NCBI RefSeq assembly: GCF_035974275.1
Contig: NZ_CP142422.1
Location: forward strand, 3,100,001-3,164,000
DNA: 64,000 bases
From: Chryseobacterium sp. MYb264
GTDB taxonomy: Bacteria > Bacteroidota > Bacteroidia > Flavobacteriales > Weeksellaceae
Direction of reading: 5' to 3'
The notes beneath the pieces are model-generated. The model saw only the letters and a list, made by a program, of their open reading frames with translations. It had not been told where the DNA came from and made no database searches. The translations under genes were made by a program, and so were the position numbers. Position 1 is the stretch's first letter. Every line of letters starts with the position of its first letter. Of this stretch, positions 43,904 to 53,047 are shown one piece after another.

Positions 43904-44541
43904 TGAAAAAGATATTATTTGTAACGTTTCTTATTTTATTAATCGATCAGGCTTCAAAAATATATGTAAAAACGCATTTTAATCTGGACGACAGCGTTTC
44001 TGTTTTACCCGGATTTAAACTGACTTTTGTAGAAAACCCGGGAATGGCTTACGGACTTCATTTTGGTGGAGTTATCGGTAAATATTTTCTGGTGATTGTA
44101 CGGGTTGTGCTGATCGGTGGAATGATTTACTTATTCAAAAAATGGTTACAAAGAGGAGAATCCAATTATCTTCTGATTCCTATGGCCATGATTTTTGCCG
44201 GAGCCATCGGAAATTTAATTGACGGAATGTTCTACGGTTTGATTTTCGACAGCGGAACCGTGTATGATCAAAGTATAGACCGCTGGATCGGCTATGGCGG
44301 AATTTCCAAAGTCGTAGGTTTCGGAAACGGATATTCTACTTTTATGAGAGGTTGTGTGGTAGATATGCTTCACTTTCCGCTGGTAGACTGGAATGTTCCT
44401 GAGAGCTGGCCATTAATTGGAGGCAAACATATTGAATTTTTTAAATATATTTTCAATGTAGCAGATTCTGCGATTACGGTAGGTGCTGTTTTATTATTAA
44501 TTTTCAGAAAAAAAGCTTTCCCGAACGGATTGGAATTTTAA
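43903..44541 (+). CDS. lspA: Lipoprotein signal peptidase
   Basis: A 212-residue SPase II with four helices and the catalytic aspartate pair: the Asp in GNLIDGMFYG and the Asp in NVADSAITVG. The DQASKIYV motif and the ENPGMAYG block are present. It is longer than the E. coli enzyme (164 residues) because of an insertion before RGCVVDMLHFPL, as is common in Bacteroidota. It cleaves lipoprotein signal peptides after acylation, which fits the many lipobox proteins in this window. Confidence 0.95.
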   Translation: MKKILFVTFLILLIDQASKIYVKTHFNLDDSVSVLPGFKLTFVENPGMAYGLHFGGVIGKYFLVIVRVVLIGGMIYLFKKWLQRGESNYLLIPMAMIFAGAIGNLIDGMFYGLIFDSGTVYDQSIDRWIGYGGISKVVGFGNGYSTFMRGCVVDMLHFPLVDWNVPESWPLIGGKHIEFFKYIFNVADSAITVGAVLLLIFRKKAFPNGLEF

Positions 44542-44557
44542 AAAGACATAACACAAA

Positions 44558-45202
44558 ATGAAAAAAATCACTAAAAACATTTTTAAATTTTTCCTGCTTC
44601 TTTTAGTTGCAGGAATTATTTTTATAGTATGGGCGAATTACAGCATCAGGAAAAACAGCGATGCTTATATCTCTTACCATATTGCCGATATCCCCGAAAC
44701 AAAAACCGCGCTCCTGTTGGGAACAAGCAAAAACCTGAACAGCGGTCTTCCGAATGCCTATTTTTATAACCGAATTGAGGCCGCGGTAGATCTTTATAAG
44801 AGCCGAAAGATAAAATACATTATCGTAAGTGGAGACAATAGCACCAAAGATTATAACGAGCCCGAGGATATGCTATTAACTTTAGTGAAATACGGCATCC
44901 CCGAAGATAAAATTTTTCTGGATCATGCTGGATTCCGAACGCTGGATTCTGTAGTAAGAGCGAAGGAAATCTTCGGTCAGACAAAATTGGTGATTATTTC
45001 CCAGAAATTTCACAATGAAAGAGCGGTATTTTTAGCCAAAGAAAACGGAATCGATGCTTTCGGATATAACGCAAAAGATGTGAATAAATATGCAGGTTTT
45101 AAAACCAATTTGAGAGAATATCTGGCAAAAGCAAAGGCGTATTATGATTTACTTTTGGGCGTTGAACCTAAATTTGGAGGAGAAAAGATTTTGATTCCTT
45201 GA
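44558..45202 (+). CDS. SanA/YdcF-like DUF218 membrane protein
   Basis: A 214-residue protein with one N-terminal helix (FFLLLLVAGIIFIVWA) and a DUF218 domain (TALLLGTSKNLNSGLPNAYFYNRIEAAVDLYKS, in pieces; SGDNSTKDYNEPEDMLLTL). SanA-type proteins act in envelope barrier function. It follows lspA with a short gap. Its exact role here is not visible. Confidence 0.8.
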   Translation: MKKITKNIFKFFLLLLVAGIIFIVWANYSIRKNSDAYISYHIADIPETKTALLLGTSKNLNSGLPNAYFYNRIEAAVDLYKSRKIKYIIVSGDNSTKDYNEPEDMLLTLVKYGIPEDKIFLDHAGFRTLDSVVRAKEIFGQTKLVIISQKFHNERAVFLAKENGIDAFGYNAKDVNKYAGFKTNLREYLAKAKAYYDLLLGVEPKFGGEKILIP

Positions 45203-45207
45203 TTTTC

Positions 45208-45292
45208 TCTTTCTCGCAGATTTTTCTGATTAAGCAGATTTAAAATCATATTAAAAAGATCTGCGTTATCTGCTAAATCCGCGAGAGAATTA
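45208..45292. repeat. CTCGCAGATT / CTGCGAGAG-type inverted repeat
   Basis: The gap upstream of trpS contains TCTCGCAGATTTTTCTGATTA, then AAGCAGATTT, and the inverse AAGATCTGCG, ATCTGCTAAATC and CGCGAGAGAA. The same family appears near 39120 and in the terminator at 58574. It lies just before a TAAATTTG box at 45295-45302, so the repeat abuts the probable trpS promoter. Confidence 0.6.
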
Positions 45293-45337
45293 ATTAAATT
45301 TGCAATTCATTAATTTTTAAATATAAATTTTAAACAA

Positions 45338-46306
45338 ATGTCAAGAATTCTTACCGGCATTCAAGCCACCGGAACACCACACCTTGGGAACTTGTTGGGT
45401 GCTATTATTCCTGCGATTGAACTATCAAAACAGGCAGGAAACGAATCTTTTTTATTTATCGCAAATCTGCATTCTTTAACTCAGATAAAAGACGCGAAAG
45501 AATTGAAACAAAATACCTACGAGATTGCTGCGGCTTGGCTTGCTTGTGGATTAGATACCGAAAAAACATTTTTTTACAGACAGAGTGACATCCCTGAAAC
45601 CTGTGAACTATCTTGGCATTTATCATGTTTTTTTCCTTATCAGAGATTAACGCTGGCGCATTCATTTAAAGATAAAGCAGACCGTTTGCAGGATGTAAAC
45701 GCAGGTTTGTTTACCTATCCGATTTTGATGGCTGCCGATATTTTATTGTATGATGCTGAAATCGTTCCTGTTGGAAAAGACCAGCTTCAGCATTTGGAAA
45801 TTGCGCGTGATGTAGCTTCCAGATTCAATAATCAGATGGGCGAAGTTTTTGTTTTGCCTCAATCTGAACTTCAGGAAGACACCAAATACGTTCCAGGAGT
45901 TGACGGACATAAAATGTCTAAATCCAGAGGAAATATCATCAATATTTTCTTACCTGAAAAAGAACTAAAAAAACAGGTGATGAGTATTGAATCCGATTCA
46001 AAATCATTGGAAGAACCTAAAGATCCTGAGACAGATAAAACATTTGCCATCTATCAACTGATTGCAACACCTGAGCAGACGGAAGAATTGAGAGCAAAAT
46101 ATGTAGCCGGAAACTTTGGTTACGGTCATGCGAAAAAAGAACTTTTGGATTTGATCCTGGTAAGATTTGAAAGAGAAAGAGAATTATTCTCTTATTACAT
46201 GAACAATCTTGATGAGTTGGAAGCAAAACTTCAGGAAGGAGCAACAAAAACGAGAGTGATTGCTACTGAAACTATTAAAAGAGTGAGAGAAAGTTTAGGA
46301 ATTTAA
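45338..46306 (+). CDS. trpS: Tryptophanyl-tRNA synthetase
   Basis: A 322-residue class Ic synthetase: TGTPHLGNLLGAI (the HIGH-like motif) and HKMSKSRGN (KMSKS), with DILLYDAEIVPVGKDQLQHLEIARD binding tryptophan and ATP. Length fits bacterial TrpRS. It has its own upstream repeat and possible -7 box and ends at a strong terminator, so it is monocistronic. Confidence 0.95.
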   Translation: MSRILTGIQATGTPHLGNLLGAIIPAIELSKQAGNESFLFIANLHSLTQIKDAKELKQNTYEIAAAWLACGLDTEKTFFYRQSDIPETCELSWHLSCFFPYQRLTLAHSFKDKADRLQDVNAGLFTYPILMAADILLYDAEIVPVGKDQLQHLEIARDVASRFNNQMGEVFVLPQSELQEDTKYVPGVDGHKMSKSRGNIINIFLPEKELKKQVMSIESDSKSLEEPKDPETDKTFAIYQLIATPEQTEELRAKYVAGNFGYGHAKKELLDLILVRFERERELFSYYMNNLDELEAKLQEGATKTRVIATETIKRVRESLGI

Positions 46307-46330
46307 TTCTGCTTTTTTTAAGAAATACAA

Positions 46331-46367
46331 AGTTTCGGCGGCACCTTCGGTGCCGCCGAAACTTTTT
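46331..46367 (+). terminator. Strong intrinsic terminator of trpS
   Basis: AGTTTCGGCGGCACC and GGTGCCGCCGAAACT form a 15-bp perfect stem with a TTC loop (46331-46363), followed by TTTT. On the opposite strand it has a T-rich flank too, so it could also stop the convergent histidine kinase transcript (stop at 46388), together with the AAGCCTTTC/GAAAGGCTT hairpin at 46378-46399. Confidence 0.9.
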
Positions 46368-46387
46368 AAAATAGAGAAGCCTTTCAA

Positions 46388-47677
46388 TTAGAAAGGCTTT
46401 TGTTTTTTAGTAATAATAAAATAATGCATTCCACCTTCAAATTCATAGGAAATTCTCCAAATGGGGTACTGTTTAATGATAGACATGATAATGGACAACC
46501 CCAATCCGGTAGACGTATGATCTGAGCTCTGTTTATAAAAACGATTGAAAATTTTCGTTTTATCTAATGATTTTTGGGAGCCGCTATTTTGGAAAATAAT
46601 CTGATCTTTATCGATGATGATATTAATATTTCCCTTTTCATGATTATATTTTACTGCATTTTTAAGCAAATTGGATAAGAGAATATTTGCAAGATCCGGA
46701 TTAAAATCACTTATAAATTCTTCTTTTTTCAAAACATTCACGCCAATACGTTTAAACTCAATAAAGTCTTCATATTCTTTCAATAGATCATCGATCATTT
46801 CATTAAAATTAACGATCTCAACTTTATTAAACTGACTGTTTTCAATCTTGGAAAGCATCAGCAGTGACTTATTAATAGCCACCATTCTTCGCAGATCATT
46901 TTTAACATCAACGAAAGAATTCAGGCTTTTTTCTTCCAGATCTTCATTTTGAATCAATAAATCAATTTTATTGATCACAATGGCTAAAGGGGTCTGCAAT
47001 TCGTGTGATGCATTTTCTATAAACTGTTTCTGTTGATGAAAAGCAAGCTCGTTTCGCTCAATCATTTCATCAATTTCTAAATTTAATTCTTCAAATTCAG
47101 AAATTTTATACGTTTCTACAATCGGTGAAGAAGCCACTCCAAACTGATACTTTTTAAGCTTGTCTAAAATTTTATAAAACGGACGCATCGCTTTATTCAG
47201 CAAAAATCCGTTGATGAATAGAATACTTACGACCAAAAAGAAATACAATACGACCAAAGCAATACTAAGATCATAAATCAGCTCGTCCTCTTCTACCGTT
47301 GATGTTCGGATGGTTAACTTACGATAGCCGCCAAACTGGTCTTTAAAACCCGTCTCCAATACTCTATAAGGTTCATCGTCGTCATCGTATTCCATATAAT
47401 ACGTTCGGTTATAAAGCTTATTCCGGTTATTATATTCAGCTTCGGAAACCGGAACGATCTTAAATTCATTAAAAGCAAAATCCGTATTTTCCAGCAATTT
47501 TTCATCCTGATAAACCGCTTTAATCAGCTGGATCTTTCGATTTTTCAGTCCGTCATCCACATTATCATACACTTCATCAAGAATAAAGGCGTAAAACAAT
47601 GCTGCCCAAACCGCAATAATAAGCAGCAGGACAACAATGAGGTATTTTATTGTATAATATTTTAATGAACTCTTCAT
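46388..47677 (-). CDS. Two-component sensor histidine kinase
   Basis: A 429-residue HK with two transmembrane helices (residues ~12-32 and ~138-160) around a periplasmic domain of about 105 residues. The His box is His225 in ENASHELQTPLA, followed by NLLKNAVKYN (N box) and STGLGLSI (G box). The gene overlaps the regulator by one base at 47677. No specific ligand is visible. The neighbouring PepSY-like proteins suggest envelope stress or periplasmic regulation. Confidence 0.9.
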   Translation of the reverse strand: MKSSLKYYTIKYLIVVLLLIIAVWAALFYAFILDEVYDNVDDGLKNRKIQLIKAVYQDEKLLENTDFAFNEFKIVPVSEAEYNNRNKLYNRTYYMEYDDDDEPYRVLETGFKDQFGGYRKLTIRTSTVEEDELIYDLSIALVVLYFFLVVSILFINGFLLNKAMRPFYKILDKLKKYQFGVASSPIVETYKISEFEELNLEIDEMIERNELAFHQQKQFIENASHELQTPLAIVINKIDLLIQNEDLEEKSLNSFVDVKNDLRRMVAINKSLLMLSKIENSQFNKVEIVNFNEMIDDLLKEYEDFIEFKRIGVNVLKKEEFISDFNPDLANILLSNLLKNAVKYNHEKGNINIIIDKDQIIFQNSGSQKSLDKTKIFNRFYKQSSDHTSTGLGLSIIMSIIKQYPIWRISYEFEGGMHYFIITKKQKPF

Positions 47678-48348
47678 CAGATCAATTTGTAACCAATTCC
47701 GTAAACTGCCTGAAAGTCCGCTTCAGATTCTGCATTTTTCAATTTTTTCCTAAGATTTTTAATTTGAGAATAAATAAAATCTAGACTATCCGCCTGATCG
47801 ATATAATCTCCCCAAATCGCTTCCGCCAACGTTGTTTTCTGCAACGTCTTCTGTGGTTGAATCATAAAATAATACAACAAATCATACTCTTTACGATTCA
47901 GAATCAATTCTTCTCCGTTGATTAAAACTTTTCTGCTTTCAGGATGAATAATGATATTTTTGTACGAAATAATATTCTCGCCGTCCTGCTTTTTTCTTCT
48001 GATCACCGATTTTATTCTAGCCAGTAATTCAGCTAAATGAAAAGGTTTTGCTAAATAATCGTCCGCACCAATTTCCAATCCTGCCACTTTATCATCAACA
48101 GAATCTTTTGCAGACAAAATAATCACGGGATCTTTTTTGTGCATCGCTTTTATTTCCTTCAGCAAATCGATACCGTTTCCATCGGGAAGCATGATGTCTA
48201 AAAGAATACAATCATATTCGTAAGAAATGATTTTTTCCAGTCCGGAACTGTAATCTTCGGCATATTCAATGATAAATTGTTCCGCTTCCAAAAAGTTTTG
48301 AACGATATTTTTCAGTTCAGGTTCATCTTCTATAATTAAAATTTTCAT
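47677..48348 (-). CDS. OmpR/PhoB-type response regulator
   Basis: I start at ATG 48348 (MKILIIEDEP), giving 223 residues; a longer frame from 48384 adds an unlikely leader. Receiver domain with Asp51 in DCILLDIMLPDGNG as phosphoacceptor and the Lys in LAKPF, then an OmpR-type winged helix (EYDLLYYFMIQPQKTLQKTTLAEAIWG). It is paired with the downstream kinase, and likely controls the neighbouring PepSY-like genes. Confidence 0.92.
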   Translation of the reverse strand: MKILIIEDEPELKNIVQNFLEAEQFIIEYAEDYSSGLEKIISYEYDCILLDIMLPDGNGIDLLKEIKAMHKKDPVIILSAKDSVDDKVAGLEIGADDYLAKPFHLAELLARIKSVIRRKKQDGENIISYKNIIIHPESRKVLINGEELILNRKEYDLLYYFMIQPQKTLQKTTLAEAIWGDYIDQADSLDFIYSQIKNLRKKLKNAESEADFQAVYGIGYKLI

Positions 48349-48423
48349 GCTTTTAAATATTGAAGTTCTATCAAAGGTATACAATTAAAACCTCCCGCTT
48401 TGAGAAGGTTATTGTTTATTAAG

Positions 48424-48660
48424 TTAGGCATTTGTTTTTACATATCGACCGTCTGCATCAAAAATCAGACTCAGGCCACTCATCAGATTGATTCTGTAGG
48501 CATTGTATTTCCTTTCAATGGAAGCCACCAGACCACCCTGATGATTTTTCGTCATGTACATTAAAATATTTTTTCTGATCGTCTTCGAAGAAAATCTTCT
48601 TCCATTTCCGTTTATTATATTCCAATTAACCATTTTGTTGAGATTTTTAGTGTTAAACAT
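48424..48660 (-). CDS. Short PepSY-like protein without signal peptide
   Basis: A 78-residue basic protein. Its second half YNAYRINLMSGLSLIFDADGRYVK matches, by pattern, the repeat of the upstream 149-residue protein (YKVYLANGMKIEFDSRGNWKEV). It looks like a half-length relative of that PepSY-like family without an obvious signal peptide; an alternative start is the ATG at 48633. Located between the response regulator and its larger relative. Confidence 0.6.
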   Translation of the reverse strand: MFNTKNLNKMVNWNIINGNGRRFSSKTIRKNILMYMTKNHQGGLVASIERKYNAYRINLMSGLSLIFDADGRYVKTNA

Positions 48661-48678
48661 TTTGTTATTTTTTGGTGA

Positions 48679-49128
48679 TTAATCATCGATTTTTGTGAAG
48701 TTTCCATTTCTGTCAAATTCAACTTCGATTCCATTTGAAAGTTCGGCTTCGTATGACCATCTCTCTTTTTTTACCTGGGTGATCGATGTATGAGGAAAGC
48801 TTTTCGCTACATAATTTGTGATGCTTTTAGGAATAAAACCGTAAGGAATCTTCTGATGCTTTCCGTCCACTTCCTTCCAGTTGCCTCGGCTGTCAAATTC
48901 AATTTTCATTCCATTGGCAAGGTAAACCTTGTATTCATCGACTCCGTAAATTTCCCGGTCTTCAATGGCTGAACCGATTTTGGTTCCCTTAAAGTTTGTA
49001 AAAAGAAAATTCTTAGCCGTTTTGGGCAGCTGATTAGGATTTATTGCTCTGTCTTGTCCGTAAACGCATCCTGTAATTAAAATAAGGACTACGGCTAGTA
49101 TAATGGTGATTTTGCTTCTTGCTTCCAT
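48679..49128 (-). CDS. PepSY-like periplasmic protein (DUF2874-type)
   Basis: I start at ATG 49128 (MEARSKITI...), 149 residues, with a signal peptide to about CVYGQ; a GTG at 49137 is also possible. It has two similar blocks: YGVDEYKVYLANGMKIEFDSRGNWKEVDG and ERWSYEAELSNGIEVEFDRNGNFTKIDD, the PepSY-like (beta-lactamase-inhibitor-like) repeat. Small proteins like this lie next to two-component systems in many Bacteroidota. It probably acts in the periplasm as a sensor partner or stress protein; this is inferred. Confidence 0.75.
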   Translation of the reverse strand: MEARSKITIILAVVLILITGCVYGQDRAINPNQLPKTAKNFLFTNFKGTKIGSAIEDREIYGVDEYKVYLANGMKIEFDSRGNWKEVDGKHQKIPYGFIPKSITNYVAKSFPHTSITQVKKERWSYEAELSNGIEVEFDRNGNFTKIDD

Positions 49129-49235
49129 AATTTTCACTTGTTTTGTTAATTATTATGGAACAAAGGTCTATATCAAATTGGGAAAGAATTAGGAAAAATC
49201 TGGAATATGATTGGAAGAATAGAAATATGAGGAAT

Positions 49236-49407
49236 TTTAACGCAAAGATTTATAACTAATTTTTTATAGTTTTAAAGAGCAAAGAATGACGATAAATTGC
49301 CGATGAAACTTTATAGATACTAGGTTCGCTTCATGAAATCAACCTTGTTGATTACTACTTTGCTCACTAAAGATATTCTCAAAAGAAAATAAATCTTTGC
49401 GTTAAAA
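49236..49407. repeat. Interspersed repeat, copy 2, with TTTAACGCAAAGATTTA inverted ends
   Basis: The ends TTTAACGCAAAGATTTAT (from 49236) and ATAAATCTTTGCGTTAAA (49389-49406) are perfect inverse repeats of 18 bases. The interior has CTTCATGAAATCAAC and CTACTTTGCTCAC, matching copy 1 at 37181 in order and spacing. Located in the gap between the PepSY-like gene and the HAD gene; nothing else is seen there. Confidence 0.85.
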
Positions 49408-49425
49408 AATATTTAGTCTAAAAAT

Positions 49426-50121
49426 TTACAAGAAATCTTTAATCTGCAATAAATGTTTAATTGATTTTAATCCTTCCTGTTGAGGATTTTCATTGAAGAC
49501 ATCAAAGAAAATAACATCCATTCCGAAGTTTTGTGCACCGGTAACATCAGCAACCCAATCATCACCGATCAAAATACTGTTTTCTTTTATGGCATCAGAA
49601 AGGTTTAGTGAATATTCAAAAATTTCAGGTCGCGGTTTCCTTACGCCAACTGTATCGGCACTGGTAATAGTTTGAAAATATTTATCAATTCCGGATAAAA
49701 TACATTTTCTTTCCGTTACTTCTTTAAATCCGTTGGAAATAATGTGCAAGACGTAATTTTTAGCTTTAAGATATTCTAAAATATATTCCGCACCTTCTAC
49801 CAGTTCATTATGATTAAGAATTTTATCTAAGAAATGCTCTTCAAAATACATTGCCAATTCCGAATCATCTACGTTAAAACGCTTGAAAGTGTCATAAAAA
49901 CGATGTTTTCTCAGATATTCTTTATCGATGATTCCGTCGCGAATATCTTCCCAAAGTTTCTCATTAATTTCATGATAAACAGAATGGAATTCATCAAAAT
50001 TGATATTATATTTTAAAGCAATTTCTTCTTTATCGAAAAGATCTTTTATTGTTAAATAGGCATTTCTGCGGTGATCCCAAAGTGTATTGTCGAGATCAAA
50101 AAAAATGTGCTGAATTTTCAT
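49426..50121 (-). CDS. YjjG-family HAD hydrolase
   Basis: A 231-residue protein, taking ATG 50121 (MKIQHIFFDLDNTLWDH) as start rather than the longer frame from 50130. Motif I DLDNTLW (Asp9 and Asp11), motif II in IISNGF, Lys in GVRKPRPEIF and the acidic motif in ILIGDDWVADVTGA are all present. It acts on nucleotide or sugar phosphates, as pyrimidine 5'-nucleotidase YjjG does. It is convergent with no close partner. Confidence 0.9.
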   Translation of the reverse strand: MKIQHIFFDLDNTLWDHRRNAYLTIKDLFDKEEIALKYNINFDEFHSVYHEINEKLWEDIRDGIIDKEYLRKHRFYDTFKRFNVDDSELAMYFEEHFLDKILNHNELVEGAEYILEYLKAKNYVLHIISNGFKEVTERKCILSGIDKYFQTITSADTVGVRKPRPEIFEYSLNLSDAIKENSILIGDDWVADVTGAQNFGMDVIFFDVFNENPQQEGLKSIKHLLQIKDFL

Positions 50122-50141
50122 ACAGCACAAAATTAATCATT

Positions 50142-50276
50142 TTAATTTTTGGAGACAGGATAATTCTTATCCTTGATTTTTAATACGTTCAGATTTTTTG
50201 AATAGTTCAGTAAAAAATCAATTGTTTGTTTTTTAGGTTTCAAAGTTTTCACTTTTAAGGAGTCATTTTTTTTCAT
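50142..50276 (-). CDS. 44-residue basic protein of unknown function
   Basis: ATG at 50276 to TAA at 50142 encodes MKKNDSLKVKTLKPKK... ending DKNYPVSKN, 44 residues, with many Lys and a middle helix TIDFLLNYSKNLNVL. It lies 47 bases downstream of the sigma factor stop on the same strand, so it could be co-transcribed. The charge pattern and clean start support a real gene, but length is short and no family is recognised. Confidence 0.5.
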   Translation of the reverse strand: MKKNDSLKVKTLKPKKQTIDFLLNYSKNLNVLKIKDKNYPVSKN

Positions 50277-50323
50277 ACGCGAAAGATGTTTTCCTTACAA
50301 CGAAACTTTTTATCATTTATTAT

Positions 50324-50914
50324 CTATCTGGTGAGTACAATATTATTTTCATCCATGATTTTTCTCAGGTTAATCAATGCATATCTAACCCGTCCCAATG
50401 TAGTATTAATACTCATATCGGTATGATCAGCAATTTCTTTGAAACTCAGTCCGTCAAAAAACCTTAACTTAATCACTTCCTGCTGGTTAGGAGGCAGAAA
50501 TTGCAGCATTCTCATGAGATCTTCCTGAATCTGGTTTGTCACCAACTGGTCTTCAATATTTTCAGAGGGCTCTCTGATCAGGTCAAAAATTGAATACTCA
50601 TCGGTATCGAAGGTAGTTTCCGACACTTTAATATTCTTTGCTTTCAGTCTGAAATGGTCTATAATAAGGTTATGGGCGATTCTTTTTGCCCAAAGAATGA
50701 ACTTTCCTTCTTCGTTATAGCGTCCTTCCTTCAGCATCACAATGATTTTCATAAAGGTATCCTGAAAAACATCATTCGCTAGGTCTTCATCATTAATTTT
50801 GTAAAAAATGAATGTAAACAGTTCTCTCTGATGACGATGAATAAGCGATGACAACGCCTCCTCGTCTCCTTTTTGGTAAAGGGAAATTAGTAAACTATCC
50901 GATTTTGATCTCAT
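50324..50914 (-). CDS. ECF-type sigma factor
   Basis: I start at ATG 50914 (MRSKSDSLL), 196 residues. Region 2 contains DLANDVFQDTFMKIIVMLKEG and FILWAKRIAHNLIIDHFR; region 4 contains LPPNQQEVIKLRFFDGLSFKEIADHTDMSINTTLGRVRYALINLRK. This is the sigma-70 family ECF layout with a normal linker. It has no adjacent anti-sigma gene, but a tiny basic protein is encoded downstream. Targets are unknown. Confidence 0.9.
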   Translation of the reverse strand: MRSKSDSLLISLYQKGDEEALSSLIHRHQRELFTFIFYKINDEDLANDVFQDTFMKIIVMLKEGRYNEEGKFILWAKRIAHNLIIDHFRLKAKNIKVSETTFDTDEYSIFDLIREPSENIEDQLVTNQIQEDLMRMLQFLPPNQQEVIKLRFFDGLSFKEIADHTDMSINTTLGRVRYALINLRKIMDENNIVLTR

Positions 50915-51111
50915 AACTTTCTTCTCAATATTATATTTGTAGACCAATCATTCTCCAGATATTTTATCTGGTTCAAATTGTAAATACAAAACAATTTTTT
51001 AGAGTAAAGTCAGATCAATAGGCGGGTACACTTTAATAATGTGTAAATATAATAAAATTTTAATAACTGTTAACCTATTATTAACTTTTTAAAGGAAAAA
51101 TTTAAAAAAAA

Positions 51112-51603
51112 TCACTTAAACATATCATGAATGAATACTGTCGGTATATTTAATGTAAAATTAACATTTACACCTTTCATTTCTTTACCGTTTAGCCTCG
51201 CATCTCCGATGGGGAAAGCATAACCGGCAGTTAAATCTAACATTCCGAAGAGAGAAACACCTATTTTTGGAGCTACATATTTGTTGGTTCCTTCAGCTCC
51301 GGCAAGGAAATAATACGAATGGTAAAAGTCTACATCTTTTTGAAAATTTAACAAAACATCTGCTGAAAGTTTCGGCATAATAGCAAATTTGGAATTCGCA
51401 GATCCCATCATTGCTGTACCTCCCAAGCGGTAGATCACATCATCATTTTTCAAGAAAAGCAACTTCCCTCCTACTTCTCCAAAGCTTTGGTTTTGATAGG
51501 TATATCCTACCGTAATCATTTTATGCATCGTGTATTGTGCTTTTGCAAATGTGCTCAGGAAAAATACCGAAAGGATTGTAATTGCGAATCTAACGTTCAT
51601 CAT
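51112..51603 (-). CDS. Small outer-membrane beta-barrel-like protein
   Basis: A 163-residue protein (start 51603 or 51600; both ATG) with signal peptide up to about FAKAQ and alternating strands (MITVGYTYQNQSFGEVGGKLLFL, then YKVAPKIGVSLFGMLDLTAGYAFP-like strands) ending FTLNIPTVFIHDMFK. This looks like a short periplasmic or outer-membrane barrel. It is unrelated to metK, which ends beyond a terminator upstream. Confidence 0.6.
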   Translation of the reverse strand: MMNVRFAITILSVFFLSTFAKAQYTMHKMITVGYTYQNQSFGEVGGKLLFLKNDDVIYRLGGTAMMGSANSKFAIMPKLSADVLLNFQKDVDFYHSYYFLAGAEGTNKYVAPKIGVSLFGMLDLTAGYAFPIGDARLNGKEMKGVNVNFTLNIPTVFIHDMFK

Positions 51604-51626
51604 CTTCTATTTATTTACATGTAAAA

Positions 51627-51662
51627 TTAAAAAAAACTGCCTTATCGGAAAGATAAAGCAGT
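51627..51662 (-). terminator. Intrinsic terminator of metK
   Basis: On the minus strand ACTGCTTTATC and GATAAGGCAGT (51662 to 51636) pair with one mismatch and a five-base loop and are followed by a run of eight T. It lies between the metK stop at 51686 and the next gene at 51603. Confidence 0.8.
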
Positions 51663-51685
51663 TATTTATTCTGTAAGTTTAAAAA

Positions 51686-52966
51686 TTAAATACCGAAAGC
51701 GGCTTTAATTTCGTCTACTTTGTCAAGTTTTTCCCAAGTAAAGAACTCTAAACCAGTTAAAGTAATCTCGTTTTTATGTCCTTTATTGAATGTTTTATCA
51801 GCTACATAATGCTCTCTTCCCATATGTCCGTAAGAAGCGGTATCCTGATAAATAGGGTTTCTCAATTTTAAGTTTTGCTCAATAGCATAAGGTCTCAAAT
51901 CGAAAATTGTAGAAACTTTCTTAGCGATTTCACCATCATTAAGACCTACTTTTGAAGTTCCGTAGGTATTGATATATAAACCGCAAGGCTCAGCAACACC
52001 AATTGCATAAGAAACCTGTACCAAAACTTCGTCTGCAACACCTGCAGCTACCAAGTTTTTAGCAATATGTCTTGTTGCATAAGCAGCACTTCTGTCTACT
52101 TTTGAAGGATCTTTTCCAGAGAAAGCGCCACCACCGTGAGCTCCTTTCCCACCGTAAGTATCTACGATGATTTTTCTTCCTGTAAGACCTGTATCTCCGT
52201 GAGGACCACCAATGACAAATTTACCTGTTGGATTGATGTGATATTTGATTTGATCATTAAATAAAGCCTTGATCTCCTCAGTTTGTAAAGCAACCACTCT
52301 TGGAATCAAAATATTTTTAATGTCTTCTCTGATTTTGTTAAGCATTTCTTCTTCAGCTCCGAAATCATCGTGCTGAGTAGAAACTACGATAGAATCAATT
52401 CTTACAGGTTTGTGATCGTCAGAATACTCGATAGTAACCTGAGATTTTGCATCCGGACGAAGATATTTAATTTCAGCATCTTCTCTTCTGATCGCAGAAA
52501 GCTCTTTAAGAATAGTATGGGCCAAATCTAAAGCCAAAGGCATATAGTTAGCCGTTTCGTTGGTTGCATATCCAAACATCATCCCTTGATCACCAGCACC
52601 CTGAGCGTTTGCTTTAGCCTCAAAAGACTCGTCTGTCACCGCTCTGTCAACCCCTTGGTTGATGTCTGGAGACTGCTCATGAATTGCAGAAATAACTCCA
52701 CAAGAATCACCATTGAACATGTATTCTCCTTTCGTGTACCCAATTCCGTTGATAACATCTCTGGCGATGGTTTGTACATCAAGATAAGCATCAGACTTTA
52801 CTTCTCCTGCTAAAACTACCTGCCCTGTTGTAACAAGAGTTTCGCAAGCCACTTTTGAAGTTTTGTCGTATGCCAAAAAGTGATCGATCAACGCATCGGA
52901 AATTTGATCTGCAATTTTATCCGGATGTCCTTCTGAAACAGATTCAGACGTAAATAAGTAAGACAT
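51686..52966 (-). CDS. metK: S-adenosylmethionine synthase
   Basis: A 426-residue MAT. Motifs: [15 protein letters not shown] (N-terminal ATP/methionine site), [15 protein letters not shown] (the GAGDQG loop), and [25 protein letters not shown]. Length is slightly above the E. coli enzyme (384). It makes SAM from ATP and Met. It is preceded by a probable SAM-II riboswitch (53048-53098) and promoter, so its expression is likely feedback-controlled by its own product. Confidence 0.97.
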   Translation of the reverse strand: MSYLFTSESVSEGHPDKIADQISDALIDHFLAYDKTSKVACETLVTTGQVVLAGEVKSDAYLDVQTIARDVINGIGYTKGEYMFNGDSCGVISAIHEQSPDINQGVDRAVTDESFEAKANAQGAGDQGMMFGYATNETANYMPLALDLAHTILKELSAIRREDAEIKYLRPDAKSQVTIEYSDDHKPVRIDSIVVSTQHDDFGAEEEMLNKIREDIKNILIPRVVALQTEEIKALFNDQIKYHINPTGKFVIGGPHGDTGLTGRKIIVDTYGGKGAHGGGAFSGKDPSKVDRSAAYATRHIAKNLVAAGVADEVLVQVSYAIGVAEPCGLYINTYGTSKVGLNDGEIAKKVSTIFDLRPYAIEQNLKLRNPIYQDTASYGHMGREHYVADKTFNKGHKNEITLTGLEFFTWEKLDKVDEIKAAFGI

Positions 52967-53047
52967 ATTATTCTTTGTTTTTTAGATTTAAAAAATGTTG
53001 ACGAAGAAAAATAAGAATAAATTGCCAGAAAGCTAAAAAGAGAATAC

